Shown piece by piece: positions 50,741-60,249 of a stretch of 64,000 bases of DNA (position 1 is the first letter of the stretch; every line of letters starts with the position of its first letter). The notes under the pieces were generated by a model that was not told the DNA's origin, made no database searches, and saw only the letters and a program-made list of their open reading frames with translations. This DNA is from an uncultured Hungatella sp. (lineage in GTDB: Bacteria > Bacillota > Clostridia > Lachnospirales > Lachnospiraceae). The position numbers and the translations under genes were made by a program. The DNA is taken from the NCBI GenBank assembly GCA_910579515.1, contig CAJTUV010000002.1:124001-188000 (forward strand), given 5' to 3'.

Positions 50741-51580
50741 ATGAGTTATAAAATTATTGGCGACAGCTGTCTGGATTTGACAGAAGAGATGAAGAAAGAC
50801 TCCCATTTCCAGATGATACCTTTAACGCTCCAGGTGGATGACGTTCAGGTAATAGATGATGAGACTTTTGATCAGAAACGTTTTTTAGAGCTTGTGAAAA
50901 ACAGTCCAAACTGCCCCAAAACTGCTTGCCCCTCACCGGAAACATTTAAGAAGGCGTATGCTTGTGAGGAAGAGGACGTCTATGTGATCACGTTGACCAG
51001 CAAATTGAGCGGTACTTATAACAGCGCTCTTGTGGGCAAGGAAATGTATGAGGAGGAGTATGGCCCGAAGAATATTACGGTCATTGATTCCTGGTCTGCC
51101 TCTGCAGGGGAGTTGAGACTGGCTCTTTTTATCGAGGAATTGTGCAAGGCAGGGACGCCTTTTGAAGAAGTGGTAAAGAAGGTGGAGGATTTTAAGACGA
51201 ACCAGATGAAGACCTTTTTCGTACTGGAAACTCTGGATACTTTGCGCAAGAATGGCCGTCTTACAGGGCTTCAGGCATTTTTTGCCACTACACTGAATAT
51301 CAAACCGGTGATGGGAGCCGAAGAGGGAACCATTATAAAATTAGACCAGGCCAGAGGAATCAATAAAGGCTTAAGCCGGATGTGTTCCATTGCGGTAAAG
51401 TCTGTGCCTGACCCTGAGAATCGGATTGCGGTGGTGGCTCACTGTAACAATGCAGACAGGGCTAAGTTGGTGAAGGAGGAGCTTTTGAAGCTGGCTCCAT
51501 TTAAGCAGGTGGTTATTACAGAAACCGCAGGAGTGGCTACGGTCTATGCGGGAGACGGTGGAATTGTGATGGCTTTATAA
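50741..51580 (+). CDS. DegV-family (FakB-like) fatty-acid-binding protein
   Basis: 279 residues of the DegV fold: IIGDSCLDLTEEM at the start, TACPSPETFKKAY, ITLTSKLSGTYNSALVGKEM and the KNGRLTGLQAFFATTLNIKPVM block. These proteins hold a fatty acid for phosphorylation by FakA, feeding phospholipid synthesis. GGAGGAAAG precedes the ATG. No fakA is nearby, which is common for multiple DegV paralogues. Confidence 0.93.
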   Translation: MSYKIIGDSCLDLTEEMKKDSHFQMIPLTLQVDDVQVIDDETFDQKRFLELVKNSPNCPKTACPSPETFKKAYACEEEDVYVITLTSKLSGTYNSALVGKEMYEEEYGPKNITVIDSWSASAGELRLALFIEELCKAGTPFEEVVKKVEDFKTNQMKTFFVLETLDTLRKNGRLTGLQAFFATTLNIKPVMGAEEGTIIKLDQARGINKGLSRMCSIAVKSVPDPENRIAVVAHCNNADRAKLVKEELLKLAPFKQVVITETAGVATVYAGDGGIVMAL

Positions 51581-51585
51581 AAGAT

Positions 51586-51655
51586 AAGCTTTTTAGTCCT
51601 GACGGACAGCAGCGATTTGATTTTTTGGCGCTGTCCTTTAGGGCTTATTTTTTGT
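51586..51655 (+). terminator. Terminator after the DegV gene
   Basis: GGACAGC (51604-51610) pairs with GCTGTCC (51630-51636), extended outward by AGTCCT/AGGGCT, and followed by TTATTTTTTGTT from 51644. Confidence 0.8.
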
Positions 51656-51667
51656 TCAAGAGATTTC

Positions 51668-51695
51668 TATCCCTAAAAAAATGCGAAATATCCCT
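51668..51695. repeat. TATCCCT direct repeat, 21-bp period, upstream of the GHKL kinase gene
   Basis: TATCCCT at 51668-51674 and 51689-51695. The two-turn spacing is what LytTR-type activators use, and the pair lies upstream of a likely -10 (TATAGT near 51726). The sequence itself does not match a LytTR consensus I can recall. Confidence 0.4.
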
Positions 51696-51767
51696 ATCAT
51701 ATAGAAATCCACTTTTGGAAATGCTATAGTAAATCAACAATCATTTTACTAAGGGGGGAATAAGCTG

Positions 51768-53114
51768 ATGCTGGGTGGTTCGTTTTTTATTGCTCTTTCT
51801 CGAAATGCGATTAGTGCAGGACTGATGTTATCATTTTTTCTTATGCTGGATCGTCCCAGATTTCCAATGAAAAAAACGATAGGGTATTATATTTTATTTG
51901 GTGTTTCACTGATTACAGTCTACAGTGTTTGGTATTATTTTTCTGTTGTCAGTTTTGTTAAGTATGCGCCTCTGTCTACGCTTCCGGTTATTGGAATATT
52001 TTGTATTTTGATGAGCAGGGAAGTGCTGTATCTGTCTTTATACAAAATGGCCTTGGCTTTTTACATGTTTTCTGTGTGTACTTTCTGTGGCGTAGACGTG
52101 GCCCGATGGTGGTTTGGAGGAAATCTATGGGTGGATATTGTTGTACGCTTTTTTACTCTTATTATCATCCTTTATTTCACCTGGACTAAGTTCAGAAAAC
52201 AGTTTTTAAACGGCGTGGATTTTCTTATTGATGAGATGGATATGTTCAGCGCTGTGACCCTTATTGTTTCTGTTATGCTGGGAGCTCTGATGGCCTATTG
52301 GCCTAATCTCCAGGGATTTTCCATTTTTAATATGGTGCGTGCATTTTTGATTTTGTTTATGGCAGGCGTCTTACAATATGCCATTCTCCATCTTTATATT
52401 CATTTGGGATATGAGCATTATTACCAGGCAGAAAAGGAGCTTCTTGAGGTAAATGAGCAGCTTTTGCATACGCAGATGGATATTATGAAAGACTCAGAAA
52501 AAGAGGCGGCCAGAATCCGCCATGATGCACGCCACCATATTCTTCTGATTAAAGAGTACGTTCAGAAGGGAGAGTTTGTTCAGCTTATGATCTATCTGGA
52601 CCAGTATGTTGAGGATGTGGGGAGTTGGAAAAGGAGAGACTTTTGCCAGAATCGGGCAGTTAACAGCATATTGTCCGCTTATACGAAGAAGGCGGAAAGC
52701 CAGAATATTCATGTTACTGTAGATGCCAGACTGTCAGAGGATCTGAAAATTCGCGACATTGACTGGATTGCCATTCTTGCAAATGTTTTTGAAAATGCCA
52801 TTCATGGCTGTATTTATTCGGGGCAGATAGAGCAGACGATTCAAATTTATATAGCTCAAAAGGCGAATAAGGTGATTATGCAGTGCTGCAATACCAGTAA
52901 AGAGGTGAAGTTTCAAAAGGGAATTCCAAAATCGGACGGACGAGAGGGACTGGGTGTGTTCAGCATTGTAAAAGCAGCTTCCCGCTATCAAGGGGAAACA
53001 GATTTTTCAATGGAGAATGGAATGTTTGTAACAAGAATTCTGTTAAATCTCCCAGAGGAATTGGTTACAGGAGAACCTGTCAAAGAGAAGACTACGGAGG
53101 GTAAAAGCAAATGA
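51768..53114 (+). CDS. AgrC-like membrane GHKL histidine kinase
   Basis: 448 residues. About six membrane helices fill residues 1-215, then a coiled coil (YYQAEKELLEVNEQLLHTQMDIMKDSEKEAARI), the histidine region IRHDARHHILLIKEYVQ and a GHKL ATPase (ILANVFENAIHGC, GREGLGVFSIVKAASRYQG). This is the layout of AgrC-type peptide sensors. No response regulator adjoins it; instead its stop overlaps the start of a phosphopantetheinyl transferase (ATGA). AAGGGGGGAA precedes the ATG. Confidence 0.9.
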   Translation: MLGGSFFIALSRNAISAGLMLSFFLMLDRPRFPMKKTIGYYILFGVSLITVYSVWYYFSVVSFVKYAPLSTLPVIGIFCILMSREVLYLSLYKMALAFYMFSVCTFCGVDVARWWFGGNLWVDIVVRFFTLIIILYFTWTKFRKQFLNGVDFLIDEMDMFSAVTLIVSVMLGALMAYWPNLQGFSIFNMVRAFLILFMAGVLQYAILHLYIHLGYEHYYQAEKELLEVNEQLLHTQMDIMKDSEKEAARIRHDARHHILLIKEYVQKGEFVQLMIYLDQYVEDVGSWKRRDFCQNRAVNSILSAYTKKAESQNIHVTVDARLSEDLKIRDIDWIAILANVFENAIHGCIYSGQIEQTIQIYIAQKANKVIMQCCNTSKEVKFQKGIPKSDGREGLGVFSIVKAASRYQGETDFSMENGMFVTRILLNLPEELVTGEPVKEKTTEGKSK

Positions 53115-53791
53115 TGAATCCAATCAGGATTGACGAATACAGAGCAAAGCTGTATTACATGGACATTAAAGAGATAGAGGAAGAGATCTGCTTTCACAGG
53201 AATTACGAGAGACTTTCCGCAGAACGCAAGGCTAAAGTGGATTCTTATTATTTCATCAGGGACAGAAAGCTGTCTCTTGGGGCCGGAGTACTTTTGGATA
53301 AAGGGCTTTTGGAATATGGGCTGAGTGAAGCCAAGGAGCCTGTGGCATATGGGGAAAAGGGAAAACCCTATCTGCCTGTCCATCCTCACATTCATTTTAA
53401 TATTGCACATTCTGAAAAGATGGTTCTGGTTGTATTTGCCGATGTGGAGGTTGGATGTGATGTGGAAATCATTAGGCAGGCAGAAATGCCATTGGCAAAA
53501 AGATTTTTTTCACCCAAGGAATATGAATATGTGGAAAGACAGGAAGGAGAGGAGCAGAAAAGCGAAGCGTTTTACCGTATATGGACTGTGAAGGAGAGTT
53601 TTCTTAAGGCTACAGGTCTTGGAATGTCTCTTCCGATGGATTCTTTTGAGGTTCAGATTGACAAGGCTGGAGCCGTCATAGTCAGCCAGGAAGTAGACGA
53701 CAGGGCATACCATTTTCGGGAATTCCGGTTTGGAAATTATTGTGCTGCAGTGTGTTTTCAGGTAGAAAAGGGAGAGTGCTTTATCGAGTAA
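53111..53791 (+). CDS. 4'-phosphopantetheinyl transferase (Sfp type)
   Basis: 226 residues with the Sfp-type motifs: GKPYLP, HFNIAHSEKMV, VGCDVEII and RIWTVKESFLKATGLG. It transfers phosphopantetheine from CoA to a carrier protein. Members of this size usually serve NRPS/PKS or special carrier proteins, not only fatty-acid ACP. No carrier protein or synthetase gene is in the window. The coupling to a GHKL kinase upstream is unusual. A strong bidirectional terminator follows. Confidence 0.92.
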   Translation: MMNPIRIDEYRAKLYYMDIKEIEEEICFHRNYERLSAERKAKVDSYYFIRDRKLSLGAGVLLDKGLLEYGLSEAKEPVAYGEKGKPYLPVHPHIHFNIAHSEKMVLVVFADVEVGCDVEIIRQAEMPLAKRFFSPKEYEYVERQEGEEQKSEAFYRIWTVKESFLKATGLGMSLPMDSFEVQIDKAGAVIVSQEVDDRAYHFREFRFGNYCAAVCFQVEKGECFIE

Positions 53792-53797
53792 GTATAA

Positions 53798-53840
53798 AAA
53801 ACCCCGTTAAAGTGGTTAAAAGCCGCTTTGACGGGGTTTT
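53798..53840. terminator. Bidirectional terminator between the Sfp and chemoreceptor genes
   Basis: A 20-bp imperfect stem (53798-53817 with 53821-53840) around a 3-nt loop, ending in TTTT on the right and AAAA on the left. It serves two convergent operons. Confidence 0.9.
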
Positions 53841-53852
53841 GCTGGGATATGA

Positions 53853-55436
53853 CTATAAATTATCAAATACAACCGTTTCCTTCTCCAACCCTTCCACTAC
53901 CTCCTGATTAAGTCCCATCTGCTGGGTAATATCTTCCATGTCAACGGCAAGGTCTCTGGTATTATCTGCCACCCCTACGATTCCTTTGGCTCCTTCGTCA
54001 ATGGCTTTGGTGATCGTAGAGACAGAGTCTGCGATTTCAGACATAGAGTTTCTTAAGCGTTCTGTCCGTTCATGAAATTCATCCATAGTTTGACGAATGT
54101 AGGCGGAATCTTCCTTGTACTGACTGCCAGATTGTATGAAGGCCTCAAATTCTGTGAGGACAGACTGATTCATATAGTCAATAAGATGTTGAGCGTTTTC
54201 AGAGAGATTGTATACAGCAGTGGTAATCACATGATTAATGGACTGAATCCGGTTAGCGGTCTCCTGACTGGAATAGGCCAGGTTGCGCACTTCCTTGGCG
54301 ACAACAGAAAATCCCTTGCCTGCTTCTCCTGCGTTGGCCGCCTCCACAGAGGCGTTTAGGGCAATCAGACGGGTTTTCTGGGAAATATCCAAAATATCGC
54401 TGGTGAGGGTGTTGATTTGGTCTACACTTTTGCTTTTTTCTATGGCCTCATTGAGGGAGGTAAGAATCGCTTCCGCTTTTTCTCTCGTAATCTGGGCGCT
54501 GTTTTGAGCAGATTGCTGCATGGCGTCTGCGCGGGCGTACATCTGAACGGTATAGGAGGCGATAGAGGTGCAGTCTGTTGCAATATTGTGGACTTCTGCC
54601 TTGACACTGTCCATATTGTTGTTGATACTTGATACGTTTCCTGCTACCTTCTGCATGGTTGCCGACAACTCTTCTGCAAGTGTGGAGAGACCTGCGGCGC
54701 TTCCTTTGGAGGCTCTGGTTCTTTTTAAAACCTCACCGGTCATGTGGTTAATCGAGCCGGAACTTTCCTGGATTGTCTTTAAAATGCTTTTTATGGGAGT
54801 GATAACAAAATCGGTAATAAGCTTCAGATCTCCAAACACTAAAAGGACGCAGGCAACGACGGCGGCAATGCCAACCACCAGAGAAATCAGGTATACAATG
54901 GCTAAGTGTTTCCTTGCATCAGATGTTTGCTGGCTAAGAGAGGCGTTGAGTGCATCGATATCCGCTTCTATTGCTTCAGCATAGAAAGCAACATCACCAT
55001 TGGCAAAGGCATAGGCGTCCTGAGTTTTGTGACTGGCGCTGGCACAGACTAAATGGACCAGGGAATGCTTAAAGGAATCATAGTTGGAAAGAAGAAGTCC
55101 ATAATGTTCCCGGTCCGCCGGGATTACATACGGTTCATAATCTGCAAGCATTTGGTCCAGGAGAGCTTCCTCCTCTTTCATTTGCTGAACCAGGACAATC
55201 ATGGTCTCATAATCTGTGGCCACAATATGGCTTAATGCCATTTTATGGATTCCCATAGAGGCCTGACAAATTTCTGCCAGGCGGCTTCTCCCATCCATGT
55301 AGTTATCGGAAATCGTTGCAGCGCTTGCATTTACATTGTGAATATTGATAATGGAAAGGATGTTTGACAAAAAAGCCACAATGCCCAGAAGGACAATAGG
55401 GAGAATCAAGCGATATTTTAAACTCATACTTTTCAT
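53853..55436 (-). CDS. Methyl-accepting chemotaxis protein
   Basis: About 527 residues. Two membrane segments (about 8-30 and 178-202) enclose a helical outer domain of about 150 residues; the cytoplasmic part is the conserved signalling coiled coil with KTRLIALNASVEAANAGEAGKGFSVVAKEVRNLAYSSQETANRI. Start placed at ATG 55436 with AAAGGAG 11 nt upstream. It lies 48 nt after a solute-binding lipoprotein gene, which may present its ligand. No che or flagellar genes are present in the window. Confidence 0.92.
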   Translation of the reverse strand: MKSMSLKYRLILPIVLLGIVAFLSNILSIINIHNVNASAATISDNYMDGRSRLAEICQASMGIHKMALSHIVATDYETMIVLVQQMKEEEALLDQMLADYEPYVIPADREHYGLLLSNYDSFKHSLVHLVCASASHKTQDAYAFANGDVAFYAEAIEADIDALNASLSQQTSDARKHLAIVYLISLVVGIAAVVACVLLVFGDLKLITDFVITPIKSILKTIQESSGSINHMTGEVLKRTRASKGSAAGLSTLAEELSATMQKVAGNVSSINNNMDSVKAEVHNIATDCTSIASYTVQMYARADAMQQSAQNSAQITREKAEAILTSLNEAIEKSKSVDQINTLTSDILDISQKTRLIALNASVEAANAGEAGKGFSVVAKEVRNLAYSSQETANRIQSINHVITTAVYNLSENAQHLIDYMNQSVLTEFEAFIQSGSQYKEDSAYIRQTMDEFHERTERLRNSMSEIADSVSTITKAIDEGAKGIVGVADNTRDLAVDMEDITQQMGLNQEVVEGLEKETVVFDNL

Positions 55437-55484
55437 TATGATCGGAACTCCTTTGGTGTCTGACATCAAGATTTATATAGGCTG

Positions 55485-56726
55485 CTATGGGGCGGTGATT
55501 TCTTCCACCATATGATCCAGAAGTTCCTGAAGGCTTTCCCCTGAAGGAATATCTGCCAGGATTTCTGCAGTGAATGTAGTTACTGGCGCCCAGAAATTTC
55601 CGCCGATCCGTTGTGGGGAAGAAAACTGGGACTGTGCCAGCAAGGCGGCGATAGCGGGAGAATTCTGTACTTCCGCTGAAGAAGCTGCGCTGGTATTGGA
55701 CGGTCCCTGTCCTCTAAGCCGGAAGCGTAGCTCCTGGTTTTCTTTGTTAGTAATCCATTCTGCCAATTTTGTGGCCCACTCTCTTTGGCTGGAGTAGGCG
55801 TTTATTCCAATAAGTTTGTAACCAGAGAAGGAGGCCATCTGGACCTGTTTTCCTGCGCAGGTGTAGGAAGGCAGTTTTGCGGCTCCGTAGTCCTTACCCC
55901 AGGCAGTTTCTACAGCGACGGCGTTCCACACTCCGTTAATTCCAGCCACGATGGTGCCATTTTTCACTCCTTCTACAAATTCAGCATCACCGAGGCTGAC
56001 AAAACCAGGGTGTTTTGCCATATTTACCATAGCCTTTGCAACGTCGGTTCCCTTAATATCTCCATCTGTGCTGTTCCAGGTGCAGTAATTGGTGATTCCG
56101 TCAGGATTTAATCCTACAGTCAGACCTGTGTTGCCAAACAAGGAGTAAACATACCATCCAGAATCCCATTCCATGGAAACCTTTTTGTCATGCTGGGCAG
56201 CTATCTCAAGCATTCGATCCAGAGACTGGATATCGTTTTCTGAAAAATATTTTTTATTATAATAGAGAAAATAGCCGTTGTCAGCGGTCAGAGGCAGAGC
56301 GTACAATGTATCGCCTACCGAGGCGGAGGCAACAGCCTCGGGAAGATTGGCTCCTTTGATAGTTTCGGCGTTTTCTACTGGCTCCAGCGCGCCGGCAGCC
56401 ACCAGCGTATTTAACTGATCATCTGCAAAAGCAAACACGTCTGCTCCATGTTCCAAATCCGCCATGAGCGCGTCGGTACAGCTGCTTTCGCTCTGCGGTT
56501 CATAGGTGATAGCAAAGTTTGCCTGTCCTTGGTATTTGGCCAGGAAGCCGTCGATAATTTGGAGGAGCAGCTCTTCATCCTCTTCACCTCCCCAGACAGT
56601 AAGATTGACCGTATCAGAATCTGGCGTCTGCTCCTGAGCTGCAGGAGCAGGGGCGTTTTTTTGACAACCAGACAGTAATGCGGCCAACGTAAGAGTTGGA
56701 AGCCATAGCATATTCTTTTTTTTCAT
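55485..56726 (-). CDS. Extracellular solute-binding lipoprotein (family 1)
   Basis: 413 residues. Signal peptide with lipobox LLSGC, then a family-1 (maltose-binding-like) fold: VNLTVWGGEEDEELLLQIIDGFLAKYQGQANFAITYEPQ, DVFAFADDQLNTLVAAGALEPVE, ALPLTADNGYFLYYNKKYFSENDIQSLDRMLEIA. Sugar or oligosaccharide ligands are usual. I use ATG 56726 with GGAG 6 nt before. No permease or ATPase gene adjoins; the next gene is a chemoreceptor, so it may act in sensing. Confidence 0.9.
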   Translation of the reverse strand: MKKKNMLWLPTLTLAALLSGCQKNAPAPAAQEQTPDSDTVNLTVWGGEEDEELLLQIIDGFLAKYQGQANFAITYEPQSESSCTDALMADLEHGADVFAFADDQLNTLVAAGALEPVENAETIKGANLPEAVASASVGDTLYALPLTADNGYFLYYNKKYFSENDIQSLDRMLEIAAQHDKKVSMEWDSGWYVYSLFGNTGLTVGLNPDGITNYCTWNSTDGDIKGTDVAKAMVNMAKHPGFVSLGDAEFVEGVKNGTIVAGINGVWNAVAVETAWGKDYGAAKLPSYTCAGKQVQMASFSGYKLIGINAYSSQREWATKLAEWITNKENQELRFRLRGQGPSNTSAASSAEVQNSPAIAALLAQSQFSSPQRIGGNFWAPVTTFTAEILADIPSGESLQELLDHMVEEITAP

Positions 56727-56811
56727 AACTTTCTCCATAAACTGTAATATTCCGTTCATAATCATACCATTTTTTGGTGATTATTACAATCGGATTTTGT
56801 GGGAGGATTGA

Positions 56812-56840
56812 TTGAAATTTTTGAAAAGGTTACATATAAT
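56812..56840 (+). promoter_or_regulatory. Promoter of the CapA-like gene
   Basis: TTGAAA (56812-56817), 17-bp spacer, TATAAT (56835-56840), 38 nt before the ATG. Confidence 0.75.
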
Positions 56841-56878
56841 AGTACAAGTAAGAAAATTTTGGCAAAGGGACGGGGAAT

Positions 56879-57964
56879 ATGGGAAAACGGACAGGACAGT
56901 TACTTATCACAGGATTTTTGATAGCAGCGGTTTTAATTATGGCTTCTTTAGCAGGAGGAATGGTGTGGAAGCGGCAGACTGTATATAAGGAAGTGGAGAT
57001 ACAAAAACCTTCTACTGAGGTAACCTTTGAGAATGTGAAAGAGGAGGTTACGCCACAGGAGGTTTCGGAAGCGGAGGAGACAGAGGCAGAGATAGAGCCA
57101 GAGCCTTCCAGAGACGTCACTCTTTTATTTGGAGGAGATGTGTATTTTTCTGACTATGTGTTGAATGCTTATGACCAGGCGGGAGGAATCGCAGGGGTTT
57201 TGGATGAGGGGATTCGCAACGAGATCCACCAGGCAGACATCTTTATGGTGAATCAGGAATTTCCGTTTACCATTCGTGGAACTGCGGCAGAGGACAAGCA
57301 GTTTACGTTTCGGATTCCGCCAGAGAGAATCTCTATTTTGCAGGAGATGGAGGTGGATATTGTGACTTTGGCCAACAATCATATTTTGGATTTTGGGATT
57401 GACGGGCTTTTGGACAGTTGTCAGGCTCTGGATGAAGCCGGGATTATCTATGTAGGAGGAGGAGCGGATTTAGACAGGGCCAGAGAGTTAAAGACTCTTC
57501 AAGTGGACAAGAAGACGATCGGATTTTTAGGGACTTCCAGAGTGTACATGGATGCAAGCTGGGCAGCAGGTTCCTCTCATCCGGGTGTTTTTTCTACCTA
57601 TGACCCAGCCCAGGCTATAGCGTCTATTCAAAAAGCAAAAGAACAGTGTGATTTTCTGGTGGTTTATGTCCACTGGGGCGTGGAGCGGGAGACAGAGCCA
57701 AAGGATTATCAGAAAGCTATGGGACGCCAATATATTGACGCAGGGGCAGATCTGGTGGTGGGAAGCCATCCCCATGTGCTTCAGGAGGTGGAATACTATA
57801 ATGGAAAACCCATTGTGTACAGTCTGGGCAATTTTGTGTTTGGAAGCAAAATTCCTGAGACGGCACTTTTGAAGGTGGTATTGAAAGCAGATGAGGAAAT
57901 GGCTGCGGAGGTTACTTTACTTCCCTGTACTTCTTCAAACGGATATACGAAACTGGCGCCATAG
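56879..57964 (+). CDS. CapA-family metallophosphatase-like protein, membrane anchored
   Basis: 361 residues. One N-terminal membrane helix (about 9-31), an acidic linker (EEVTPQEVSEAEETEAEIEPEP), then a CapA (PGA_cap) domain: VTLLFGGDVYFSD, DIFMVNQEFPFT, VTLANNHILDFG, LVVYVHWGVERE, LVVGSHPHVLQ, YSLGNFVFG. Members are linked to poly-glutamate capsule making, but stand-alone copies in Clostridia have no proven role. It has its own promoter. Confidence 0.9.
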   Translation: MGKRTGQLLITGFLIAAVLIMASLAGGMVWKRQTVYKEVEIQKPSTEVTFENVKEEVTPQEVSEAEETEAEIEPEPSRDVTLLFGGDVYFSDYVLNAYDQAGGIAGVLDEGIRNEIHQADIFMVNQEFPFTIRGTAAEDKQFTFRIPPERISILQEMEVDIVTLANNHILDFGIDGLLDSCQALDEAGIIYVGGGADLDRARELKTLQVDKKTIGFLGTSRVYMDASWAAGSSHPGVFSTYDPAQAIASIQKAKEQCDFLVVYVHWGVERETEPKDYQKAMGRQYIDAGADLVVGSHPHVLQEVEYYNGKPIVYSLGNFVFGSKIPETALLKVVLKADEEMAAEVTLLPCTSSNGYTKLAP

Positions 57965-58080
57965 CTTTGTCAGTGTGAAGTCAAGAAAATTTTCTCCTCC
58001 TATTTCCTTCTCGCCAATACTCTGCTATACTTATTACAAAAGCCAAGGCTTATTTGGCAAAACAAAAAGGAGAGGGAATT

Positions 58081-59379
58081 ATGAGAATAGAAGAAACACA
58101 AAACCTGTTAAAATCTGATGGAATGAGAGCTTTGTTTGGAAAAATGTATGGCCAGAGCGCTGTGGAGGAAAATATCGCCCGATATGAAGATCTGGTAGAA
58201 AAATTTAGGAAAGAATTTGGAGATAAAGATATTCTCTTGTTCAGTTCTCCGGGCCGTACAGAAATCAGCGGCAATCATACAGACCACAATAACGGAAAGG
58301 TGCTGGCAGGAAGCATCAACTTAGACTGCGTAGGTGTGGCCGCTAAAAATAAGTCAAACAATATTAATATTGTCAGCGAGACCTTTCATCAGTCCTTTAC
58401 CATAGATTTAAACCGTCTGGAGCCCAGTGACCGCATGGCAGGAACCGTGGATTTGGTGAAGGGACTTTTAAAGGGATTTTTGGAGTCTGGATTTCAGATT
58501 GGAGGATTTGACGCCTATATTACCAGCAATGTCATCAGCGCTGCGGGAGTCAGTTCTTCTGCTTCGTTTGAGATGCTTTTGTGTTCTATTTTAAATACCT
58601 TCTTTAATGACGGCCGAATGAATACGGTGGCTTATGCCCATATTGGAAAATACTCGGAAAATCATTACTGGAACAAAGCTTCAGGGCTGTTAGACCAGAT
58701 GGCATGTGCCGTAGGCGGTTTGATTACCATAGATTTTGTGGATCCCCAGAGTCCTGTGGTGGAGAAGATTGAGTTTGATTTCAGCTCTCAGAATCACAGC
58801 CTGATTATTGTCAACACAGGAAAAGGCCATGCAGATTTAAGCGCGGATTACTCTTCTGTGCCTATGGAGATGAAAAAAGTGGCGGAGTGTTTCGGAAAGG
58901 AAGTTTGCGCCCAAGTAACTGAGGAACAAGTAATTGAGAATTTGGCCCATGTAAGAGAGTATGCAGGGGACAGAGCCGTGATGCGGGCATTCCATTTCTT
59001 TGAGGAGAATAAGCGGGTGGATGCAGAAGTGGCGGCTTTAAAGGAAAACCGTTTCCAGGATTTTCTGACTGAGATTACAAACTCTGGAAATTCCTCCTGG
59101 AAATGGCTTCAGAACTGCTATACTACCAACAATGTTCAGGAGCAGGGAATCAGTGTTGCTCTGGCTTTGACAGAACTGTTTATCGCCGAAAAGAAGAGAG
59201 GAGCATGCAGAATCCACGGAGGCGGATTTGCGGGAGTTATCATGGCAATGCTTCCCAATGACCTGGTTGACGAGTATGTAGAATATATTGAGAAGGCTCT
59301 GGGCGAGGGGAATGCCTACCGCATGAGCATCCGGCCGTACGGAGCCATCTGTGTGAATCAGGAGCTTTCTGCAAATTAG
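58081..59379 (+). CDS. galK: Galactokinase
   Basis: 432 residues of the GHMP kinase superfamily. The galactokinase signature is SPGRTEISGNHTDHNNGKVLAGSI (normally GRTNLIGEHTDYN), the ATP loop AAGVSSSASFEML and motif III CRIHGGGFAGVIMAML. The substitution of Glu-His by Asn-His in the signature is seen in related Firmicute enzymes. It phosphorylates galactose released by the alpha-galactosidase at 30 kb. AAAAGGAGAGGG lies before the ATG; galT and galE are absent here. Confidence 0.92.
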   Translation: MRIEETQNLLKSDGMRALFGKMYGQSAVEENIARYEDLVEKFRKEFGDKDILLFSSPGRTEISGNHTDHNNGKVLAGSINLDCVGVAAKNKSNNINIVSETFHQSFTIDLNRLEPSDRMAGTVDLVKGLLKGFLESGFQIGGFDAYITSNVISAAGVSSSASFEMLLCSILNTFFNDGRMNTVAYAHIGKYSENHYWNKASGLLDQMACAVGGLITIDFVDPQSPVVEKIEFDFSSQNHSLIIVNTGKGHADLSADYSSVPMEMKKVAECFGKEVCAQVTEEQVIENLAHVREYAGDRAVMRAFHFFEENKRVDAEVAALKENRFQDFLTEITNSGNSSWKWLQNCYTTNNVQEQGISVALALTELFIAEKKRGACRIHGGGFAGVIMAMLPNDLVDEYVEYIEKALGEGNAYRMSIRPYGAICVNQELSAN

Positions 59380-59424
59380 TCTGAGGTCTATACGATTAAA
59401 TTCAACGGCAAAGAGGAAGAAAGA

Positions 59425-60156
59425 ATGAAATTATTGATTGTCAGACACGGTGATCCCGATTATTCTATTGATTCTCTGACAGAGAAGGGATGGAGAGAAG
59501 CGGAGTATTTATCAGAAAAATTGATAAACATGGAAGTGACAAACTTTTATGTCTCTCCTTTGGGCAGGGCGAAGGATACTGCTTGTTGCACATTGAAAAA
59601 AGTAAACAGAAAAGCAGAGGAATGTCAGTGGCTCAGGGAATTTGGACCTGCAATCTGGAGGCCCGATGTAAAAGAATATAAAAAGAATGCCTGGGATTGG
59701 CTTCCTGAGGACTGGACAAGGAATGAGTGCTTTTTCCATTATGATCAGTGGCAGCAGTCAGAAATTATGGAAGAAGGCCAGGTAAAAAAAGAGTATGACT
59801 GGGTGATACAAAATTTTGACCAGTTATTGGAAAAACATGGTTATGTGCGGGACGGGCATTGCTACAGGGTGGAAAAAAGCAACCAGGACACTTTGGTATT
59901 TTTCTGCCATTTTGGCGTTGGCTGTGTGCTGATCAGCCATCTGCTGAATGTTTCTCCTATGGTATTGTGGCATGGGACCTGTGCTGCTCCGTCCTCAGTG
60001 ACTACCATTGTGACAGAGGAACGCAGGCAGGGACTGGCCTATTTTCGCATGTCGTCCTATGGAGATGTGTCTCATTTATACGCTCACGGGGAGCCTCCTG
60101 CCTTTGCCGCCAGATTTTGTGAACGGTTTGAGAATCTAAATGAGCGGCATGATTAA
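59425..60156 (+). CDS. Histidine phosphatase (phosphoglycerate mutase-like)
   Basis: 243 residues with the catalytic LIVRHGDPDYS motif, the second-arginine region YVSPLGRAKDTA and a late histidine in LVFFCHFGVG. The fold is that of histidine phosphatases; the large insert at about 75-130 is not in true glycolytic mutases, so a metabolite phosphatase is more likely. AAAGAGGAAG precedes the ATG 45 nt after galK. Confidence 0.88.
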   Translation: MKLLIVRHGDPDYSIDSLTEKGWREAEYLSEKLINMEVTNFYVSPLGRAKDTACCTLKKVNRKAEECQWLREFGPAIWRPDVKEYKKNAWDWLPEDWTRNECFFHYDQWQQSEIMEEGQVKKEYDWVIQNFDQLLEKHGYVRDGHCYRVEKSNQDTLVFFCHFGVGCVLISHLLNVSPMVLWHGTCAAPSSVTTIVTEERRQGLAYFRMSSYGDVSHLYAHGEPPAFAARFCERFENLNERHD

Positions 60157-60249
60157 AGAAAATTGTTATAAAAACTTAAATAGTAATCCCTACCTCCCTA
60201 TGATACAATAACAGCAGTGATTGGAAAAATTGGCAGCAGGAGGCGGGGA

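Noticed and set aside
57984..57995. Palindrome AGAAAATTTTCT before galK
   Set aside because: A 12-bp AT-rich palindrome is expected by chance in such gaps, and no regulator or second copy supports it.
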